From Gari tellinella (lineage: Eukaryota > Mollusca > Bivalvia > Cardiida > Psammobiidae): a stretch of DNA of 64,000 nt. Made by a program: the position numbers and the translations under genes. Positions 36,080 through 47,700 of this stretch are shown here, in pieces. The stretch is from assembly GCA_922989275.2 (NCBI GenBank), contig OV277857.1:84437321-84501320 (forward strand), in the 5' to 3' direction. The notes beneath the pieces are model-generated. The model was given only the letters and a program-made list of their open reading frames with translations, had not been told where the DNA came from and made no database searches. Numbering within the stretch: position 1 is the stretch's first letter; the number at the start of each line of letters is the position of its first letter.

Positions 36080-36384
36080 TTTACAAACTACCTGTCATGT
36101 CCAAGGATAATGAACAAGGAAGTTAGTTAACTTTTTCCAGGTTCTTACGGGTTCACGAATCCTTCTTGTGACCACTCAATAGAATTGCCTAGGACAAACC
36201 ATTTTAATGACGGATCAATTAATCAAATAATAGGTATGTCAAATTCTCCAATTTCATGGAGCTCAGAACGTAGAGGATATTGGCCAACAGAGTAGATCGC
36301 GTTACATTGTATCTCATCAGGGTCTGCATCTTTTTGCTATCTTATATGAAATGTGTTGATGTATGAGCAAACACTAAAGTGTCT

Positions 36385-36597
36385 AACTTCGTACGACCAA
36401 AAACGGTCGTAAGCCAAAACTTTAAAATACATTTTATTTCTGATTTCTCTATCTAATCCAGTCTTGTGACATCTCTTTGGAATCGTCTTTTCAAGACGAT
36501 TCCAAAGAGATATCACAAGACAAGATTGGATAGAGAAATAAATAATATTTGAGAAATTTAGAATCTGACTTACGACACTATTTGTTGTACGAAGTTT
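36385..36597. mobile_element. Truncated copy of the TTCGTACGAC MITE
   Basis: AACTTCGTACGACCAAAAAC at left, GTTGTACGAAGTTT at right, with the stem GGAATCGTCTTTTC / GACGATTCCAAAGAG in the middle. The GGGCCC outer ends are missing. Confidence 0.75.
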
Positions 36598-36776
36598 TTC
36601 TATACATGAAGCACACAGTGTGGTTCAATGTACGTCCGTTAGCTGGGGTTAAGAACATTGCTGTACAGTAGGGTAAAACATAATTCAAGTTGAGAAACGA
36701 AACAAAAACGCATAATGTAGAAAATTAGAATCTACATATTCTTGAATATATTTAGATATAGAAAAATCTGAATTGC

Positions 36777-36916
36777 AAACAGTTTAGAACCTGGCCCGAC
36801 GATGATTTACTCATCGTCTGATCAAGTTCCAAAACTGTTTACCAACGGACAAATATTTTAGCACAAACGCGTTTATTGGGAACGAATACCGCCTTCTCGG
36901 TTGCACAGCGCGCTAT
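36777..36916. mobile_element. Partial composite MITE with diverged palindrome
   Basis: The palindrome CAAACAGTTTAGAACC ... GTTCCAAAACTGTTTA (centre GATGATTTACTCATC) is followed by ACAAACGCGTTTATTGGGAA and a mutated CTTCTCGGTTGCA end. Confidence 0.65.
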
Positions 36917-36949
36917 GCTAATAGGTGGTAAGTGAAAGACTATACTTCA

Positions 36950-37235
36950 TTAATTTGATATGTAACTTTTCAGCATCATTTACGACCAGCGCTCGTGGTG
37001 AAAGTGGGCTTCATCCGTGATTCGTCACGCCTACTAGCGCAGTTCTCAAATCTGGAGGCGAGTAATTGCAATCTCCTCACTCGATTCTCACCTAATAAAT
37101 TACTTGATAAAATGGCTAGCCAATCAGCGGCGCTTATTACTGCTAATCGTTCAAACAACAGAGCATCTGTGATGGAGGGCAGGCCGAGAGATTTTAACCC
37201 CTTTTCCCGCGAGATCACGATTTGAATTGTATTTG
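36950..37235 (+). promoter_or_regulatory. HLX: Non-repetitive 5' flank of HLX, candidate promoter-proximal block
   Basis: This block is less AT-rich than its surroundings, has several CpGs, and matches none of the repeat families seen elsewhere in the window. A CCAAT box in good context (GCTAGCCAATCAGCGG) is at 37120-37124, followed by GCGCTTATTAC. Small open frames exist on both strands but neither resembles a known protein, so I read it as regulatory sequence. No transcription start is visible. Confidence 0.4.
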
Positions 37236-37412
37236 AAAACAGTTTGGTTCCAGATCAGACGCCGAGAAACTCGGCGTCTGATCTGGATCCAAGATGTTTG
37301 ACACTCGTCTTAAGATTTCTGGTAAATGTAAATCAGTTTAAAGAATAACTTATAAAAGTTTTGCAGACGATAATTATAAGAAGACGACAGGGTGTCAGGA
37401 TAAGCGTTAATC
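37236..37412. mobile_element. Palindromic MITE (GGATCC-type core) between HLX 5' block and start codon
   Basis: The core palindrome is 37236-37300 (GCCGAG/CTCGGC centre), followed by the family's right flank with the TTTTGCAGACGATAATTA and GACGACAGGGTG segments and a TAAGCGTTAA end. A TATAAAA string at 37351-37357 lies inside this transposon-derived flank, about 255 bp before the HLX ATG. Confidence 0.75.
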
Positions 37413-37612
37413 TCAAGCGGGGTCGTGTTGAAATTAAAAGGAATTGCTTATATCTTCCTGACAGTTCTACGTATTACGATTGTGAAGGTATGGTCGAATT
37501 AATGTATCAGGGTGGCAGTGTTTAGAAGTAAAACGACTTCTTGTATGTACAAAGGAAGGGAGACCTATTGAATAAACGGGAATAAATCTTCAAATAATAA
37601 ACGGATAAAATA
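37413..37612 (+). other. Sequence immediately 5' of HLX start codon
   Basis: Mixed-composition sequence without a recognised repeat. It would be 5' UTR or promoter of HLX. I see no certain TATA box or initiator here. Confidence 0.4.
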
Positions 37613-38105
37613 ATGTTCGTTGGAAACTGTTCTGGATGTTTCCAAGTCCCGACGGCGCCCATGTTTTACTGGAGCCCATACCCGTCCGCGACTGGTTTGT
37701 TGAAGAAACCAACGTTTCAAATCTCGGATATATTACACGTGAAAAATAATCACACCGCGGAAGATCGGATTTTATTGAAACGATATGACGGTTTGGTTAG
37801 AGATGGAGGCGAGTACAAATCAAGTCCGCCCCGAAGAGCAAGTGACACAAGTGACTCTACAAAAAATGGTGAAATTCAAGAGGCAATAAACTATTCTAGA
37901 AAGGCAGAAAGTGTTCGGTGCAGTTTACCGTCAGCATTAGAACCTCTCCAAGCCCTGTGTAGTACCACACCACATGTGTACGAACGTCTGGTAGGTTCCA
38001 GGTCCGAGTCTTCCGTACATTCCAATCCATCGTCTTCAAAGGACCTCAAGTTTGGTATGAACCGGATATTGGCAGCTGATTTCGGGAATGCTAAACAAAA
38101 TAAAG
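37613..38105 (+). CDS. HLX: HLX coding exon 1
   Basis: Encodes residues 1-164 plus the first base of codon 165 (phase 1). The start is the first ATG after an in-frame TAA at -15. It carries the two conserved N-terminal HLX motifs, KKPTFQISDILH and LKFGMNRILAADF, separated by a Ser-rich, low-complexity linker. The donor is AAATAAAG/GTGCGT. Reading on into the intron would give an unrelated tail and stop at 38137, so the donor is preferred to read-through. Confidence 0.93.
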
Positions 38106-38677
38106 GTGCGTCTATTATAGTGGAAATTGTCAACTAATGCATGGTGTTGTTACTAACTCAATACTCAATATAATAAACTGAAGCAAATATTTCCACTATA
38201 AACAGTCATAAATATGTACAATAAGATATATTTTTAGTAGCTTAAAGCAGGCTGAAAGTAAACGGAGTGCGACTTATAGCACATGCTGTTTTACTTTAAC
38301 CTGTCTTAAGTGGTAACCTAACTTCAATACTAGAAACAGTCTATGGGGTAAAGGGTTAACTATTGACGTTAGGCACACCACTTAAGTGAAAACCATACTT
38401 GTCAAAGTCTTATGAAGTAATCTGGAAGATTCATTTAAAATGTGTATTTTGCATTTGTCTCAATCAGACCTGCTTAAATTCAAATTAAAAACGCATGTGT
38501 CTCTGAACAATTACAACATTTAGGTTCCATTAAAATCGTTTGATTTCATAATTATGTATACTACAGTTAAACAGTCATGGTGTTAAAGTCTAGTGTTAAG
38601 CGACAAAACATGTGTCAACAAAATGGTGGATTAACATAATATATGTTGTATATTGGAAACTATACTTTTATGGCATC

Positions 38678-38712
<35 letters not shown>

Positions 38713-41700
38713 AACAACCCAATACGCCGGACAGTGACTCCGGAAAGTTATTCTCCCTCTCGGTCCCTCTTTATCTTTGTACACTGTATCTATATAAATA
38801 AACAGAAACATACCAAAAGAGACATACGAACTACATTTAAATATAACCGATTCCAGCGTGTGCTAAAAAACAATATTTGAATGACTCAAAGAAATCATAT
38901 ACATGTATTGCATATTGTTTAGATCTTGTCGTCATTGACTACACGGGTACGTATCATTTCAGAAAACTCTCCAAAAAGCCGGGATATTAAACCACAGAGC
39001 ACGAGACGTATGTGTGAATGTACAACAGAACACTGTCACATGTACCAGCGACTGGCCTTTCCGTCGATGTCCCTCTCTGCCGTCCACGCCCTACAGCCGC
39101 CCAAATACCACCACTCTCCCGGCACAGACACACTACCAGGTAAAGTCAATGCCCAAACTCATTGCCTCCATCTGCCTTTATATATGTTTCTGCTTTTTCC
39201 AAACTCTTCTTTTTTCTTACACAAAAACTTATATCTCGAAGTCGGTTTTGTCGAACATTCCCGTTTAGCCACGTTTTAACTTTGAAATATGGGTATGTTT
39301 TACCTAATCGAACATGAAATAATGCAGTTCATATGTCGAACTATCGGATAGTTCGAGTTAAACGAGTTCGAGATATCGAAGTTCGTCTATACGCTTTCAT
39401 TACAAAGTACATTGTTCCATCTTCTAGTGGTAAGCGACAATACAAGTATTTCCAAAATGGTGGATTAACATAATATATGGTGCATTTTGGAAACTATCCT
39501 TTTATGGCATCGGTAACGTAGGTGATTACTAGTTTTTATATGGATAATAAATAATTACTTTACAGTTTATAAAATATCAAACATATACTATAACTTTACT
39601 CAATAGAGAATCTATCTTTAGACCTTTTTATAGAAGATCTATAATTCATACGTTCTAAACGACGTATCGTCTTTAACATCGTTTCGTTCATAAGTGTACA
39701 TGAATGTGGTATTTAAAACACATAAATCATTATGTCTACATCAAACCCTGTGTTGTGAACTTGTGACTCCTTATCAGAATAGTTACAACATAAGATGTGG
39801 TGGAGATGCACTGCATAAACTATTGAGAATATTTGGTTTACTCCCTCTAATCTGCAGGGCTGACTTTGTCGCTTTTCTGTATAATAAAATATCCAACATA
39901 TACTGGGAACAAACCCCAATGGATGTAAATTTGATTGGAACAAATGTGCGTATACTGAGTCTCCAATATAATTATATAAATCTCATAAAATCTGGGTGTA
40001 AGAAATAAAAGCTGGCGACACTTCAGAGGCATGGGCAAACTTATGCAATATGTGTTTAATAATGTTTAGAGTGTTCAAAACGATGTACATACCCTGATCA
40101 TTTTTATCCATTCACCCCTAAAACTTTAAATGGATACTTACAGTTTACAATAGTCAAGTTCATTCAAACTACTTAGAGTGTTTTTTAATTCTATTATAGA
40201 TTCTAGCTAATGTTTATTACAAATGTTACATAACTCGACAATAAATAAACTTTGTATTAGTATAAAAAAAATACTGCAAAATGACAAACAATGCAGACCC
40301 TGTCCTACTCTGGTTCTACACCGTTTGTCCAGGATAAGCCCCCGGGGTTATAAAAACTTAAAACGAACTCTGGGCTTTCTTCTCAGCTCATAACACTTTA
40401 GCAAACATTTTATATAACTAGTATTTACCTATAATAATTCTACTGTAAAATATATCCAAACCAGGGTACAATGTACTTTAATCAGTCAAAGTATGTTTTG
40501 TAAAAACTAGAGCAGGTAATCGAAATTGAGTTTTGAGCACAGAGTTCGTTTTAAGTTTTATAACCTCGGGCTCCAAATAACGTAATTATTTCAAAGACTA
40601 ATAATCTTTATTTATTTCTGCATTAAACCCTGATATATGTCACTACTCATTAGAATCGTCTCTCGGAGACCATTCTAATGAGTAGTTACACCATAGGATT
40701 TGGTGCTGAAATGAGTGAGAATATGTTGGATTTGTTTACACCCTCTTAGTACACTCGTCGCTAGGGTTCAGTATCTTAAATCGTCCAAAAGTTACGTTTT
40801 GCCGTGATGGCGTTGTTTTGCTTTAATACATGTATAAACTCTAGCGAGAAACATGTTTCAGTGTTCTTTTCTTTTTTTGGACAATTTTCAAAGTACGGAC
40901 ATTTTTGTTCGTTTTACAAATAATTACAAAATCACTACTCATCCGATATTATCTACCATTAATTGCTCTTTCATCATAACCATACAAAGATGATTTAAAG
41001 ACACTACTGAGCTTGTCCATAAAAGCAAAACATTTCATATGAAATATCAATTTTGCATTGCAATTTCCCGGCATAAATTGGTTAATTGAAATTAGTATAT
41101 CTTTAACGGAGTCACGTGACTGGGTGACCGTATTTGTTACACTGACAAACATACGTTTAGTGTAAAATGGCAATTATATCTGTGATAAGTGCAGAGTTCC
41201 AGACAAAAATGTTGCATCTGGCTGATTTTTGCATCATGAAATATCCTTTTCTTTGAGAAATTATTACAGCATAAGGGAAATAAAATAAACTGTATACTTT
41301 TCAAAGAGGGCAATTGCGAGAAAAATATTGAAGCATAAAGGCATTTTGAAGTTATTTGTAGTAGTACATATTCAAGGCATTTAATTTTTATCATAAATTT
41401 TGTCAAAATGCCAAGACTTTGAAACACCAAGCAGTTTATCCGCACATTTGCAACGTGCAACACTTTTTAGAAGTTGGTGTATCTGCCAGTTTAGAAATAT
41501 CAGTGTGAAACAGTTTAGATCCAGATAAGATAGACGATTGCTCGGCATCACATTTGTTTGCAACACATGAGCAAACAGTGTAGACCGTGACGAGACACAA
41601 CGTTACGCGCCATCTCATTAGTGTCTAAACTGTTTGCTACAGTGGAGAATCTGTTATTCTTTCCCGTTTAAACGCAAACGTACGCAAACGCAAAACACTA

Positions 41701-44700
41701 AAACGTAGAAAAGTACAATTTTTGGGCAATTCTGATAATTCATGTTTATCTTGGTGGCAAACAGTTTGGAGCCTGATCAGACGCCGGGTTACCCGGCGTC
41801 TGATCTGGCTCCAAACTGTTTGCACTGCAAATAATAGTTTTAGCGTAAACGCGTTTATTGGGAAAGAATAACACATTCTCCACTGTAATGTCTATTATAT
41901 TTGTTTGCTGATGTCTACTTTAGTAGACACTAGGCTTAAATGGGCCCATGTACCAAAACGGCAAAAGAAAGTCACTCATCTGTCTTTAGAGATTAGCCCT
42001 TACAATAAATCATGAAAACGTTTAATAGAAATTCGGTTCGGCTTTATTTCTCTCTGAGTAGTATACATCAACCATCCTTATTCTGGAATGAATTTCCCTA
42101 ACATTCACTCTTTTTTTTACTAGAACTCGTTTTAACCCTTTTCATCGAAATAAGGATAACACCGACTGAAGAGAGAAAGCACGATTTATCAAGATATCAA
42201 AGTTTGAGTATTGATCATGTTTACTACATTGTTGTATAACGAACTTAACGTTCAGTTCAATGACCAGATAACGTTAGTCAGCACTAGTAGGCCTATAATT
42301 ATTATTTAAGCAAATCCTAAAACAAGACACCACAAATTTAGACAATGTGCCTTTTTGTCATAACTGTTGAAGAAAGTTGGGATCTATAAGATAATATTTC
42401 GACTTACGTCCATTATGATTGAATTGCTGTGGACAAGTACTGCCTGGCGTGCTTTAGTTAAAACACTTCTATTTGCAGGTCCATACTCAGTACTGAACAC
42501 GGAAGTCAGCATGATGGGTGCGCATTCAAAGCGGAAGCGATCATGGTCGCGTGCAGTGTTCTCAAATCTTCAGCGCAAAGGTCTAGAAAAACGCTTCGAA
42601 GTCCAGAAATACGTCACAAAACCCGACAGAAGACAGTTAGCCGCTATGTTAGGCCTCACAGATGCCCAGGTAACTCATATCGTTTGAAGTCTTATTTCCT
42701 TCTTGTGGCTGGTTAATTAAAGGTCATTTACCCCCCCCCCCCCCCCGCCTGTTTTCTAGTTTTGAAGATAGGTGACCACTTAAAGCAGGTTGAAAGAAAG
42801 GCGCATTCTGCTTTACTTTCAGCCTGCTTTAACACTTTACCCCATAGCCTGTTTCTAGTTTTTAATAAAGGTGATCAATTAAAGCAGGTTAAAAATAAAG
42901 CAGAATGCACCTTATGGTGCATTCTGCTTTATTTTCAGCCTGCTTTAAGCCACCATCTGCTAGGATTTAGAAAATATTTCTTTTGTTACATGTTTATATC
43001 TGTATAAATTTGAACTTTTTTCTTCAGCGGAGGAATAAACTAAATGCGGTAAAAGGCGCTTCTATGGGGGAAAGGGTTAAGCTACTATCTAATTGGATAC
43101 AAATATTTCTTGTGGTACATATCCATGACTGTATAAAGCGGAACTATTTTCTTCAACGGAGGAACACATTAAAGGCGTTAAAGGTGTAATAATTGGACTA
43201 GTGTTCACGTGTATTATATGCGTCCTTTAAAAGGACATATGTCCTATGCAAACAGTGTTGACCTTAATAAGGTTTTGCGCTGTTTGTTATTTTGCAATAT
43301 ATGTCCAAGAAATAATCGGAATGGTAGAACAATAGAACTATTCATTAGTACTCAGTTGTATACGTCACTATGTGATAATGTGTAAATGCAGGGCACAAGT
43401 ACAGTAGACATTTACTATACTACTCTCCATTATTTTTATTCTGCAACAGAAGATTACCAGAACAGAACAGAAAATTCTGTTCTGTTCTGTTTAAAATTAT
43501 CAACATTTCTATAATAAGTCGTTGTTTTACACAAGTTTGACTTTGTAAAAATCCACCCTGTAGCTGTAAATTTCAAATCACTCCACAAAACACATTCAAC
43601 CCTAGCGACGAGTATACTCGTCATTTACAATATCTGTACCTTTTAGACGCTTGTCCAATGCAAACAGTGCATTCCCTGGATAAGAAATCATAGGACTCCC
43701 TCAGGATTAGGGTATTCACTATATGTCATTTGGAAATACATGTAGATTGTAAATATCAACCCTAAATACACAACGTAGTCAAACATTTACAAGTGGAAAT
43801 GTTCGTTTAAAAATTCAAGGGTGAATGATTTGTAATTATAATTTGACTGAAATAGTGGTATTCAGCCAATGTTATGAAACGTCCCTATTGTGCGGCTATA
43901 AGAATAAGCAACTGTCAGTCTAAAATAAAATCATATTTGACATGATTGTATTCAAATAATGCATACATTAAAAACTACTAATCTATTTAAAAATTGAACT
44001 CAGGCATTTTTTCATTTTTTTCTATTTTCTGATAATAAAGCATATTTTGAAATTCGGAAAAGGATTGTTTAATTATATCTGCAAACGGTAAACGAACAAA
44101 AAGTGTGCAAGAATAATTTTAACGACTCTTTAATGATAAACTAATAGAAAGTAACTCCAAAAGTTCTGCATTGATGTTGCAGTTATTATTTCTGCATTAA
44201 ACCACAAACTGCCTTGGGGGCCTCCGTGGCCTAGTCACTGTGACTTACATCACTAAGCTCCTCACCGCTGTGAGTTCGAATCCCAGTAGGGTCGTTCGGA
44301 TTTTTCATGTGGGGAAGCCTTCCAGCTGGCTTGCGGAAGGTCGGTGGTTCTACCCAGTTGCCGATTTGTGCCTGAAACAGTGCACAAAGGACTTCTGGGG
44401 TCTTCCTCCACCTATAATTAGCTGGACGTCGCGATATGACTGAAATACTGTTGAAAGCGACGTAAAATCAAAACAAATCAAATCAAACAAACTGCCTTAA
44501 CCCTGTATCCAATAGCGTACTAATTTTGGAGACAAGTGACCACTTAAAGCAGAATGCGCTTTAAGTCGCCCCCTGCCTTATTTTCAGCCTGCTTTAAGCA
44601 ACGATCTGCCACGATGAATATTTCTGATTGCGCATATTTATGACTGGATAAAATGGAACTATTTTATTGAGCAGAGAAATTAATTGAAACAATAAATTCA

Positions 44701-47700
44701 AGGCGTAAAATGCGTATTTAGCGAGTAACGGGTTAAAATTGTTATAGTCGCACTTATGATCTCTCTATTTTTCACATAAATATTGTCACAGATTTCCCTT
44801 TCTCATATGTCATGATAATGATCTGAGAAATAAAAGTTATTGTTGTTGTTGTCTAATAAATAATTATTCATTATGTTAATAACTACTGGGAGTTTCACTC
44901 AATGTATCCCCCACCATAGAAAAGTGTTCCACTTTAATTAGTCATGAATGTGCGCCGTAAGAACCTGCTTTAATTAAGTGGTCACGACTCACCAGTCTTC
45001 AAAGCTAGAAACAGGCTATGGTATAAAGGTTTAAAGCGAGGTGATGTGAAGTTAAAAAAACGTTCTCATATGCCTCAACAGTTTGTCTCTGCTTTATTCA
45101 CCCCTGAAATACTAAAAGGACAATTCCAGTGTGTTTTGGTCGAGTCCAACATGTACTGTTTTACGATTGTGTCTTTTACAATGTATTGTACAATCATGAA
45201 CAGTGCGGACCCTGTAAGTGGTCATTCAATAAATACGTATTTAGATATCTTAAAGAGTCGTGACTGTCCACTGGAACATCAAATGAATAATTCCAGTTTC
45301 AAATAAGTCGAGTCCATTTCTTACTTTTTAAGGTTTACCTGATAGCCTATTTCTAGTATTGAAGATAGTTAGTTTAAACAGTATCTTATTTCAAATAGAT
45401 ACAGTCATGACTGACAATACATACAATTTCACATGTAAATATAAGGATTAGAAAACAAGTTTGGGTAAACTTGAAGATAGTTGACCACTAAAAGCAGCTT
45501 GAAAGTAAAGCAGAATGCGCCTTAAGGCGCATTCTGCTTTTTTCAGCCAGCTTTAAGCTATATGATAAAATATATAAAATATTCCCTATACTATATGTTT
45601 ATGGCTGATTAAATTGGAACTATTTTCTTTATCGGAGGAATAAATCATATCCGCTAAAAGGTGCTTCTTTGGGGGAAAGGGTTAATTAACAATATATTAC
45701 AACATGACAAACAATCCATATCCTGAGAAGCCCTCTGATCTGGATCTACACTGTATGTATAGGACAAGTGTACTTATCGCTAATACACTGTAAATGACGT
45801 TCGTGTGCGTAACTAATTATTAATGTGTTAACACGAGACTGGATGTAGCAACGTTAGCTGACGTGATAAGGAAAGTATCTAGGCATACGTGCAGAAGCTC
45901 ACCCCGCCAACTGATCGCGCAGTTCCACTGTATATAAATATTTACTGTACACGTGTATGCTTTCATTATTTATCACCATAACTACTATAATAATTCTGTT
46001 ACAATATCATTCCTGTTCATTGTGCCCACATACTTGGTTAAATTGCAGTCTGCTCAATCCGCGTGAGATGGTAATAATATTCTCATTAGAAAATAAATTA
46101 TTTTCAGTTACAGTAAACCCCCTCTATTACGACCACTGAAAAGAAGGTCAATTAATTACAAGAGACAGCTTTCTGTATTACTGTCATCTTGTTTTAAGAA
46201 GTCATCTGACTTAATCACAAAATAATTAAAACCATTTGGGTTTTTTGGAGGGGAGGGTGTTTAAGAATTGTAAATTGTTCAATACCAAACTGCATGATAA
46301 AGAATCACTATTTTCAACTTATCGAAAGAAAACCACCGGTTCTTTATACACTCAAATTTCCGTTTTGTTTTGAGTTTTCATCGAATGTGAACCATTAACC
46401 CCTTTACTGCCTTACTCCGAATAAAAAAGTTATTTCTAAACAGTTTTCGAGGCACGGTTAATACATATCGATATATAGAGGATATTGTATGAGTGTTCAT
46501 TATTTATCATTTTTAATAAACGAGTTGACTAAAATAATATGACGCGAGCCTTGGCGAGCGTCATATTCATTTTAGTCAACGAGTTTATTAAAAATGATAA
46601 ATAATGAACACGAATGTGATATTCTATTTATCACATTACAAGTTCAAGCACCTATTAAATTGATTTGAAGCCGTAGTTTGTAGACCCTACGCTATATAGA
46701 TTTTCCGCCAAACGTTACGTTGTTTACGTTAACGTCATAGTAAATGACGTCATTTGGCACACCGCTACATGCAGCGCTTATGGACGAACAAGTTAGGCCG
46801 GAGTCCAAAAAACGATATTCCACTAGTGGATTACGATACTTATACAATCGCTTTATGCAACTCCCAGACCGCAAATTATGTGATAAAATAGCTAACGAAA
46901 TAAACGTAAAATTACATTTAACCCCTTCACTGCCAATACCGAAAAAACTGACACTTGCAAACCGTTTGGACCAAGATGGGACGCCGCGTAACGTGGCGTC
47001 CCATCAGGATCCAAACTGTTGGACACTCATATCGATAAAGCCGTATACAATCAAGGACGAAAAATATATGAGCATATAAGCACATGGCACCCGTATTAAT
47101 TAAATCACAGCCTGTCATCAAGTTCCTATTGCTCTGTAATGTACGCAGGGTTCAATGCGTTAAGCTATCGTTTAATGATCACGTATGAGGGAGGACACTC
47201 AAATCACAAGGGACTTCTTCCACTTAGGCCTAAAAAAAAAATATGTGTGTTTCTGGTTTCACCCTCTCAAAATTTTAGGGTAGGTTGGTAGGAAAAAGGT
47301 TTTATTTTTTAAAAAGTTTTTATATCCTTTCCACGCCCATAACGTATTAAAACGTTTTGACGTTTATGGCACATTTTGGCTTCCGTAGAATGAAAAGTTA
47401 TGATTCGCACATCGCGTTGGAAGACTTTTCTGAAAGGCCAGGTTCGGCACTGCCTATTTCTAGAATATCAATGGTCTCCTGCAAAATGTGAAACTTTCAG
47501 GCAGCATCCAAAATGGATCCAGACACAAATTTGCAATATTGGAAAAAGGCGAATGCCAGAGGGGCCGAAACGGTCCATCTTTCTACTTTCGGTTTAAAAT
47601 GTACTCGACCTTTTTGTCAAAACCCGTTATAATAGCACTCAAGCTGGAATTCAGTAACACTGACATGTCAATACAAAGCTCACAAAGCTCAACCTGAGCT

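Larger units (their letters stand above)
38591..39514 (+). repeat. Direct repeats of about 92 bp flanking HLX exon 2
   Basis: 38591-38682 and 39424-39514 share AAAATGGTGGATTAACATAA and TTTTATGGCATCGGTAA in the same orientation. Exon 2 lies between them. Confidence 0.85.
39140..42478 (+). other. HLX: HLX intron 2
   Basis: 3339 bp, GTAAAG to TTGCAG. It contains a Tigger-like fragment (39228-39390), the 40337 MITE, a hairpin at 40643, two palindrome cores and a full composite MITE. Open frames on both strands (for example 39694-40008 and 41137-41463) have no recognised content. Confidence 0.85.

Noticed and set aside
36976..37225. Open frames on both strands upstream of HLX
   Set aside because: Opposite-strand mirror frames of similar length in a GC-richer stretch; no motif, so treated as 5' flank.
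42367..42478. Upstream extension and ATG of the homeobox frame
   Set aside because: Intron sequence before a clear CTATTTGCAG acceptor; the spliced PGPYSVL junction matches HLX.
43458..43491. Steroid-receptor response element (AGAACA...TGTTCT)
   Set aside because: More simply explained as facing (TTCTG)n retroposon tails.
46744..47079. 111-codon frame in HLX intron 3
   Set aside because: The second half is a palindromic MITE core; the first half (KKRYSTSGLRYLYN) is not recognised as a family.
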